A DNA stretch of 64,000 nt, from positions 652,300 to 716,299 of the forward strand of contig NZ_JNAW01000002.1 of assembly GCF_000760215.1 (NCBI RefSeq). Reading direction: 5' to 3'. The notes below the pieces were generated by a model that saw only the letters and a program-made list of their open reading frames with translations, was not told where the DNA came from and searched no databases. The number at the start of each line of letters is the position of its first letter. Positions within the stretch are counted from its first letter, which is position 1. The position numbers were made by a program, and so were the translations under genes. This DNA is from Prochlorococcus sp. MIT 0603 (lineage in GTDB: Bacteria > Cyanobacteriota > Cyanobacteriia > PCC-6307 > Cyanobiaceae). This document shows positions 58,359 through 64,000 of the stretch, one piece after another.

Positions 58359-58535
58359 ATGCCTCCAGAAACCCTTAATCAAGGTGATTGTGTAAAGCTA
58401 TTAGATGAAGAAAGCCTTTTTCAAGTAATAGGCGTAGATACTGAACATAAAAAATGCTGGGTAAGGCGCTGGCCAATGCTGCCAGCGGGATCTCCTGTGT
58501 TTGAAGTACCAATTCAAAAGGTAGCTGCTCAATAG
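58359..58535 (+). CDS. 58-residue conserved cyanobacterial protein
   Basis: Short frame from ATG 58359 to TAG 58535. It is polar with a conserved-looking core, LNQGDCVKLLDEESLFQVIG, then KKCWVRRWPMLPAGSPVFEVP, consistent with a small SH3-like beta fold. It has two cysteines and no signal peptide. I believe similar proteins are widespread in picocyanobacteria, with no assigned role. It lies between hom and the binding-protein gene on the same strand. Confidence 0.65.
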   Translation: MPPETLNQGDCVKLLDEESLFQVIGVDTEHKKCWVRRWPMLPAGSPVFEVPIQKVAAQ

Positions 58536-58577
58536 ATACTTCTTCTTATTCCAACAGAAATCAATGAAAATCATTAA

Positions 58578-60179
58578 ATGCATTTCAAATACAAGTCTGA
58601 CACATTAAAAAATTTAAGTCCATTAGCAAAATTGGGAGTATTAATATTACTTTTAACTCAAATTTCGTGTGCTAAAAGTATTTCGGAAAACAAAGTAATT
58701 ATAGCCAGCAAAGGGAAGATTGAATCTATTGATCCAGCACAGGCTTACAAATTACTTGCAATTCAATTAATTAGCAGCCTAGGAGATACATTATATCGTA
58801 TCAATTCCAAAGGTATTATTGAGCCAATACTAGCAAAGTCAGTTCCAAAGATTAGCAAAGATGGATTAACAGTTTCTATAGAGTTGAGAAATGATGTTTT
58901 GTTTCATGATGGGACTCAGTTTGATGCTAAGGCAATGGCATTTACCATCAATCGCTTTATAAATATAGGAACACTTAATTATGTTATTGATGATAGAATT
59001 AATTCTATTGAAACACCTGAAAAATTTCTTTTAAAAATAAATCTTTCCAGGCCTTCAAGCTCTATCAAAGGACTCTTATCTTCCATAAACCTTACACCAG
59101 TTTCACCAAGTTCATACTCGGAAAATACTGATAAATTCCTACATGATAATTTCATTGGGACTGGACCTTATAAATTAGTTAGTTATACGCCAGAAAAACA
59201 AATCATTGAACCTTTTAAGGAATATTGGGGCGAAAAAGCAAAAAATCAAGGTGTGAATTATATTAGTTTAAATACATCAACAGCACTTTTCAGTGCAATT
59301 AAAACAGGTCAAGTAGATATATTATTATCTAATTCTATAGAAGATGGTCATAGACTTGCATTAAATAGATTATCTATCAATAGTGTTTTGCAGCAAGTAG
59401 AGACTACTCCTATGCAAATTGGATATATAGCATTTCGAACAAATTCAGAATTACTTTCAAAAAATGCAATTAGAAAAGCACTCTTACATTCTTTGGATAG
59501 AGAGTTAATTTCTAAACAGGTAAGCTATGGGTTAAGGAAGCCTTTAAGATCATTAACACCTCGATTCTTATGGAGCCGAAGCACTTCACCTTGGCCAAAA
59601 TACAATATTAATATTGCCTCTAAATTATTTGAAGAAGCAGGATATTGCAAAACCAAAAAACTGAAGCTACCTCTAACATTTAGATCAAATGTACCTTCAG
59701 ATAAGCTTTTAGCCCTTACATGGAAAGAACAAGTTAAACGTGATTTGTCTAATTGTTTGGAGATTTCACTGAATGGAGTTGAGTCAACAACTGTATATAA
59801 ACAACTTGCCGATGGAGTTCACCAAGCAGTAATTCTAGATTGGACTGGGGACTATCCAGATCCATACGCTTACTTATCCCCTCTACTTGATTGCAAAAAA
59901 ATCAGTTTCGAAAGCTGTAAAGAAGGGGAAGCAGTATCTGGAGGAACTTTTTGGACAAATAGCGACCTGCAAGAATCTCTAGAAAGAAGTGAGTCTCTAC
60001 AAGGGAATGAAAGACTCAAAGAGCTCCAAAAGGCTGAGGATATAGCATCAGATGGAGCTGCTCTTTTACCAATATGGCTTCTTAGACAAAGAGTTTGGTT
60101 CCAAAACAACTTAACTAAACCTGAATTTGATGGAAGCGGAAGGCTTCTTCTTCATAAAATCGTCAAGACAAATGAATAG
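58578..60179 (+). CDS. ABC transporter substrate-binding lipoprotein (peptide/nickel type)
   Basis: 533 residues, family SBP_bac_5. N-terminal lipobox LTQISC (Cys31) anchors it outside the inner membrane. Core segments are IESIDPAQAYKLLAIQLISS, VELRNDVLFHDGTQFDAKAM and FIGTGPYKLVSY. Relatives bind oligopeptides, nickel or other solutes. It overlaps the permease gene by 8 bases. Confidence 0.9.
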   Translation: MHFKYKSDTLKNLSPLAKLGVLILLLTQISCAKSISENKVIIASKGKIESIDPAQAYKLLAIQLISSLGDTLYRINSKGIIEPILAKSVPKISKDGLTVSIELRNDVLFHDGTQFDAKAMAFTINRFINIGTLNYVIDDRINSIETPEKFLLKINLSRPSSSIKGLLSSINLTPVSPSSYSENTDKFLHDNFIGTGPYKLVSYTPEKQIIEPFKEYWGEKAKNQGVNYISLNTSTALFSAIKTGQVDILLSNSIEDGHRLALNRLSINSVLQQVETTPMQIGYIAFRTNSELLSKNAIRKALLHSLDRELISKQVSYGLRKPLRSLTPRFLWSRSTSPWPKYNINIASKLFEEAGYCKTKKLKLPLTFRSNVPSDKLLALTWKEQVKRDLSNCLEISLNGVESTTVYKQLADGVHQAVILDWTGDYPDPYAYLSPLLDCKKISFESCKEGEAVSGGTFWTNSDLQESLERSESLQGNERLKELQKAEDIASDGAALLPIWLLRQRVWFQNNLTKPEFDGSGRLLLHKIVKTNE

Positions 60180-61191
60180 ATCCAAAGCATTACTTCAATA
60201 CTCATTAAGCAGATTGGCTTTAACCCCAATAATGCTATGGCTAATTTCTACTTTAGTTTTTTTATTACTTCGAGTGGCTCCTGGAGATCCAGTAGATGCA
60301 ATTTTAGGTAACCGTGCAGACAATGCTGCAAGAGAAGCTCTAAGGGCAAGGCTTGGTTTAGATATACCTTTAATAAATCAATATTTTCAATACCTAAATA
60401 ACCTTATCCATGGAGATTTAGGTCAATCACTTAGCAATCAAGAACCCGTTCAGGCAATAATTGCAAAAACCTTACCTGCCAGTTTAGAGCTAGGGATTTC
60501 GGCATTGTTAATTGCTTCAATACTTGGTTTTTGTGTTGGCTTTACCAGCATTGCCATACCAGAAGGGAAGACAGATCTTGCAGGTCGTTTATTTGGGATT
60601 GGCACCTATGCATTACCGCCCTTTTGGGCTGCAATGGTAATTCAAATTTTCTTCTCAGTTGTTCTAGGTTGGCTTCCAGTAGGAGGTCGCTTTCCACCTT
60701 TATTGATGCAACCAGAAGGCAGTGGCTTCATAATATTAGATAGCCTTAAAAGTGGAAATATAGATGCATTAATAGGTGCAATTAGACATCTTGTTTTACC
60801 CGCAAGCACATTAGGTCTCCTATTAAGCGGTATATTCAGCCGGTCTCTAAGAATAAATCTAGGAAAAGTACTAAACGCTAATTATATTCAAGCCGCAAGA
60901 AGTAGAGGCATTAAAAAGTATAAGATAATTTTAATTCATGCTTTACCTAATGCTTTATTACCCGTTCTAACGATTGCTGGACTGACAATTGCATCATTGA
61001 TAGGAGGTGCACTTTTAATAGAAGTAACATTCTCATGGCCTGGGATTGCACTAGGTTTAAAAGAAGCAATAAGCCAAAGAGATTATCCAACAGTTCAGGG
61101 TATTGTCATTGTGATTTCAGGCCTTGTAGTACTAATTAGTTTAGTGGTAGATCTAATTATTGCTTTTATAGATCCAAGAATTAATTACTAA
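60172..61191 (+). CDS. ABC transporter permease, DppB-like
   Basis: About 339 residues from ATG 60172, inside the end of the binding-protein gene. Six membrane segments, N-terminal LLRVAPGDPVDAILGNRA, and the EAA loop ANYIQAARSRGIKKYKIILIHALPNALLP that contacts the ATPase (seen as AARSRGIKKYKII and HALPNALLP). A second permease (DppC) and ATPases (DppD/F) do not follow; the next gene is on the other strand. Confidence 0.92.
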   Translation: MNRSKALLQYSLSRLALTPIMLWLISTLVFLLLRVAPGDPVDAILGNRADNAAREALRARLGLDIPLINQYFQYLNNLIHGDLGQSLSNQEPVQAIIAKTLPASLELGISALLIASILGFCVGFTSIAIPEGKTDLAGRLFGIGTYALPPFWAAMVIQIFFSVVLGWLPVGGRFPPLLMQPEGSGFIILDSLKSGNIDALIGAIRHLVLPASTLGLLLSGIFSRSLRINLGKVLNANYIQAARSRGIKKYKIILIHALPNALLPVLTIAGLTIASLIGGALLIEVTFSWPGIALGLKEAISQRDYPTVQGIVIVISGLVVLISLVVDLIIAFIDPRINY

Positions 61192-62809
61192 TATTTTTTA
61201 CTTTAGTAACAATATTACGGTCAAGTAAATGAAATCTTAAATCTGTTGTGACATTATTCATCAATACAGGAACAGATTTATTTTGTTCCAAATTATCAAG
61301 GAAGTTTATTATTTCCTTCGCTAATAAGCTTTGTACTGAAAAAGGGTGTGAACCAACCAAAATATCACTAATTTGATATATATCTGTTTCTTTTAATTGC
61401 TTATTTTGATCATCAACTCTAATAGGGGAAAAATGGCTAGCACCTTCAATAATTAAAACCCTACTTAATTTATTAGACTTAGCCGAAAGAAAAAGGCCTA
61501 ATTGTTCTGAGAGAGCTGGAGTAACAAGATCAAAAGTTCCACCTGTTAAAAAAATAGGTACATTTATTTTTGCACTTAAAGGCTCTGGCCACAATAATTT
61601 ACCAAAGCTATTGATACCAATAATTGCAGATAAATCAAAAATTTTATCTTCTTTTGCCAAAGGCACATCTACTAATTGACACTGTAAAAGTCTAGAAAGA
61701 TTAGTAATTGAAAGATCATTTAATGCAGAATTACATCTTGCAGCCAAACCTGCCTGAGGGGTGGCACCAGAAGCCAAAAATGCCGTTAAAGCTCCTAGAG
61801 AATGTCCCATTAAGACAACTCTCTTCCCCTTTAAATTGAGTATTCCTTTTTCCTTGGCATTTAAGACTGCTTTTAAATCAGCTAAGCGATAAGGATATAC
61901 TTCTGCTCCTCCTGGTACAGGATTGCTACCTTCAACAAAAGAATGCATTGCTTTTGCATTACTTCCAGGATGATCAAGGACAACAACCTCCCAGCCTCGA
62001 TGACTAAGACTTCTAGCAAGCCAACGAAAATGACTTTGGTCTCCTCCTAAACCAGGCATAAAAGCAATCCAATTATCTCTTGAGGAACTTCTTGCTAATG
62101 GTTTCCAAATCTCAACTTCTAAATCTTCAGATCGATGAGATACCTTTATTTTCAAAGTCTCTTTTAACGATTCCTTTAAATCATCTTCAGAACTTTTATC
62201 AACTTTCAACAAATTTATATTAGAAGAAAAACTTCTTAAATCTGTCAATAATTTTTGCTGCTTCTGCAATTCATTTCGCCAATTAGATAAAACAAGGAGC
62301 CAGCCATCTAAATCAAAATGTACAACCTCTGCAGATAATCCCTTTAAAAGATCTAATAATGAAACTTCCTCCTGATCCTCAAGGAGAGTCTCTAAAGTAT
62401 TAAAAAGCTTTATACCACTATTATCATCATCTATTACAACAAGATCACTGATTTCGTCTAACAACTTGCGTCCTGCCCAACTCCTAAGGAGTTGTCTAGC
62501 CATACTTTTATCTTTAATTAGAGGAGCTTCTAAGAATTCTGATAATGCAGCTCTACTTTTAAAGCCAAGCATATTAAGCCAAAAAGCTAGTTCTGAATTA
62601 GCCTTTAAATCATCGAGATCTTTGTCATTTAAACCTCTATTCCAAAGATTCAATTCGTCTATTGGAATAGGAATAGTCATTCCATCAAAATGAAACTCCA
62701 CCCTTTCAGCTGCATATAAATGGCTTCCAAAGCAATTGATTGTACCAATAGTGGCAACCAAGCAACTAACAATTATTCTTCGTATTGAGCTTCTTAAAGG
62801 CAACGACAA
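61181..62809 (-). CDS. exported alpha/beta hydrolase with DUF1400 domain
   Basis: 542 residues from TTG 62809. A signal peptide (residues 1-34, basic start and IIVSCLVATIGTINCFG, ending near LYAAE) is followed by a DUF1400 domain (about 35-170, RVEFHFDGMTIPIPIDEL) and an alpha/beta hydrolase. The nucleophile is in MGHSLGALTAF near residue 335 and the acid in TGGTFDLVTP. The final His is probably in EGASHFSPI. Family members are predicted lipases or esterases of cyanobacteria. Its 3' end overlaps dppB by 11 bases. Confidence 0.8.
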   Translation of the reverse strand: MSLPLRSSIRRIIVSCLVATIGTINCFGSHLYAAERVEFHFDGMTIPIPIDELNLWNRGLNDKDLDDLKANSELAFWLNMLGFKSRAALSEFLEAPLIKDKSMARQLLRSWAGRKLLDEISDLVVIDDDNSGIKLFNTLETLLEDQEEVSLLDLLKGLSAEVVHFDLDGWLLVLSNWRNELQKQQKLLTDLRSFSSNINLLKVDKSSEDDLKESLKETLKIKVSHRSEDLEVEIWKPLARSSSRDNWIAFMPGLGGDQSHFRWLARSLSHRGWEVVVLDHPGSNAKAMHSFVEGSNPVPGGAEVYPYRLADLKAVLNAKEKGILNLKGKRVVLMGHSLGALTAFLASGATPQAGLAARCNSALNDLSITNLSRLLQCQLVDVPLAKEDKIFDLSAIIGINSFGKLLWPEPLSAKINVPIFLTGGTFDLVTPALSEQLGLFLSAKSNKLSRVLIIEGASHFSPIRVDDQNKQLKETDIYQISDILVGSHPFSVQSLLAKEIINFLDNLEQNKSVPVLMNNVTTDLRFHLLDRNIVTKVKNISN

Positions 62810-64000
62810 CTCTCAAACAATGGTGGAATCAGTTTCCCTCAAAGCTGCGCAGAATCACAACTTGTAGATTATTAGCTTCAATTGGAGCTGGAGGTGTTCT
62901 ATACCTAACTCCTCTTGTATTTAATAATCTATCTTTTAGTGCAACTCAAATTGGATTAGGTTTTTGTGCAGCTGCAGCAGCAGGAACATTTACAAGACTA
63001 ACAACTGGCATTTTCCTTGACAGGGGAACTGGATTTTCTATCCCATTAAGGATAGCTGCCCTATTAGCAATTACAGCTGATCTTATTCTTTTTACAGCCT
63101 ATACGAAGCAAGCCTACATCTTCGGTGAATTATTCCTTGGGGGGGCTGCAGGTATTTATTGGCCTTCTGTCGAAATAGCTATCCCAATTTCCTGCAAAGA
63201 AGGTCAGTCTGGTAAAGGGTTTGCACTAGCTCGTACAGCTGACGCTCTAGGAGTCAGCATAGGTGTTTTACTAGGCTCAGTTTCTGCATCAATTGGCTAT
63301 TTAAGGTCAATTTATTTGATAGAAATATGCTGTATGTTTATTTTACTCGCATTGCTCGAAGATAAGGATTCCAAGCAAATACTTCCAGTCAGCAGAGTCA
63401 ATCCAAATATAAATAGTTCAAATATGATAATAAAAAACTATTCGGAAATAATTAATTTAATAAAAACACTTTCTCCAATGTTGGTATTAAGCATATTAAG
63501 CACTGGCATACTATCTCTAATGCAAATCGGACTTCAACTTGACCTAGTAAAAGGAGGGATTAACAGACCGGGAATAGAAAGCAATCTAATAGGATGGGTT
63601 ATAGCCTACAAACTTATATTATTATTATTATTACAATGGCCCATTGGCAAATGGCTATCCAAAAAGAATATTAAATATGGATTAAGACTTAGCACAATTA
63701 ACTTTATGGTTGGATGTTTACTGCTTTCACTTTCAAGTTTTTACTATAATGGTCTGATATTAATGATAGTTGGTTTAGTTCCTATTTCTATTGGAATTGC
63801 AATGTTCTTGCCAACTGCCACTGAATCAATAGTTCAAATATCTCCTAAAAGTTTTCGAGGTTTGTCAATGGCTATCTACTCACAATGTTTTGGAATTAGC
63901 TTCTTAGTATTTCCATTAATAGCAGGTAGAATAATAGATGAAACTGGAGATGGCATGATTCTATGGTTAGCTACAAGCATATGCTGTTTACTAGTATACC
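62785..64000 (+). CDS. major facilitator superfamily transporter (3' end outside window)
   Basis: A continuous frame from TTG 62785 (MSFLKATTTLKQWWNQFPSK) to the window end, over 400 residues and still open. It is strongly hydrophobic with about 11-12 visible membrane segments. The loop GTFTRLTTGIFLDRGTG between spans 2 and 3 resembles the MFS signature, and a cytoplasmic linker is near LEDKDSKQILPVSRV. Substrate unknown. No ATG/GTG suits the N-terminus; TTG 62785 overlaps the 5' end of the divergent esterase gene by 25 bases. Confidence 0.85.
   Translation, partial: MSFLKATTTLKQWWNQFPSKLRRITTCRLLASIGAGGVLYLTPLVFNNLSFSATQIGLGFCAAAAAGTFTRLTTGIFLDRGTGFSIPLRIAALLAITADLILFTAYTKQAYIFGELFLGGAAGIYWPSVEIAIPISCKEGQSGKGFALARTADALGVSIGVLLGSVSASIGYLRSIYLIEICCMFILLALLEDKDSKQILPVSRVNPNINSSNMIIKNYSEIINLIKTLSPMLVLSILSTGILSLMQIGLQLDLVKGGINRPGIESNLIGWVIAYKLILLLLLQWPIGKWLSKKNIKYGLRLSTINFMVGCLLLSLSSFYYNGLILMIVGLVPISIGIAMFLPTATESIVQISPKSFRGLSMAIYSQCFGISFLVFPLIAGRIIDETGDGMILWLATSICCLLVY

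Noticed and set aside
63617-63640. Run of TTA/ATT triplets in the MFS gene
   Set aside because: It encodes a leucine-rich membrane span and is short; not a true microsatellite.

Overview
The window is a stretch of a small, AT-rich, densely packed cyanobacterial chromosome. Many genes start with TTG or GTG, overlaps of a few bases are common, and long spacers are rare. The gene set points to Prochlorococcus, probably a low-light lineage: petG, petH, chlI, a CyanoP-type PsbP, a plant-type lycopene cyclase, sasA, zwf-opcA, clpC, an ARC6-like IMS protein and cytochrome cM, with no phycobilisome genes. The ferredoxin-NADP reductase lacks the phycobilisome-linker domain usual in other cyanobacteria, and the guaB-trxA spacer lacks the Yfr1 RNA motif. 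From memory, that combination fits SS120/MIT9211-like strains. This is inference, not a database match.

Layout. 1-5 kb: end of a DEAD-box RNA helicase, a small secreted Cys protein coupled to an ABC exporter, CyanoP, recR, lipA. 5-10.6 kb (minus strand): lysA, cdaA, uppS, bioB, trhO and a GNAT-like protein. 10.7-16.6 kb (plus): rimI, clpC, a GldA-like dehydrogenase, an alpha/beta hydrolase and a DUF2993 protein, meeting cdsA and an Orn/Lys/Arg decarboxylase. 19-26 kb: ABC1 kinase, pseudouridine synthase, RodZ-like protein, malQ, prs and small proteins. 26.4-34 kb: sasA, tRNA-Glu(UUC), petH, zwf, opcA, cobB, a cluster for redox, NADPH supply and clock output. 34-38 kb (minus): folD, crtE, a DUF212 protein and a RecD/Pif1-like helicase, with the last three linked by ATGA overlaps. 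38-48 kb: PgpH-like HD phosphodiesterase, leuA, GH57 enzyme, lycopene cyclase, gyrA. 48.9-58.6 kb (mostly plus): guaB-like gene, trxA, hisH, rsmD, petG (minus), cytM, trmJ-like gene, IMS protein, chlI, ruvC, 5-formyl-THF cyclo-ligase, sufE, hom. 58.6-64 kb: a peptide-type binding protein and one permease, a DUF1400 esterase, and a partial MFS transporter.

Nearly everything is core metabolism. I see no prophage, insertion sequence, CRISPR array, defence island or clearly new multi-gene system. The most interesting signals are regulatory or small. They are a perfect CRP-type palindrome over the presumed tRNA-Glu promoter, a cluster of GAACA/TGTTC half-sites in a large gene-free region before the guaB-like gene, the loss of Yfr1 from its usual place, a hydrophobic N-terminus on FNR, a split c-di-AMP synthesis/degradation pair with a changed cyclase motif, and genes (recR, malQ) without an ordinary start codon where the protein should begin.
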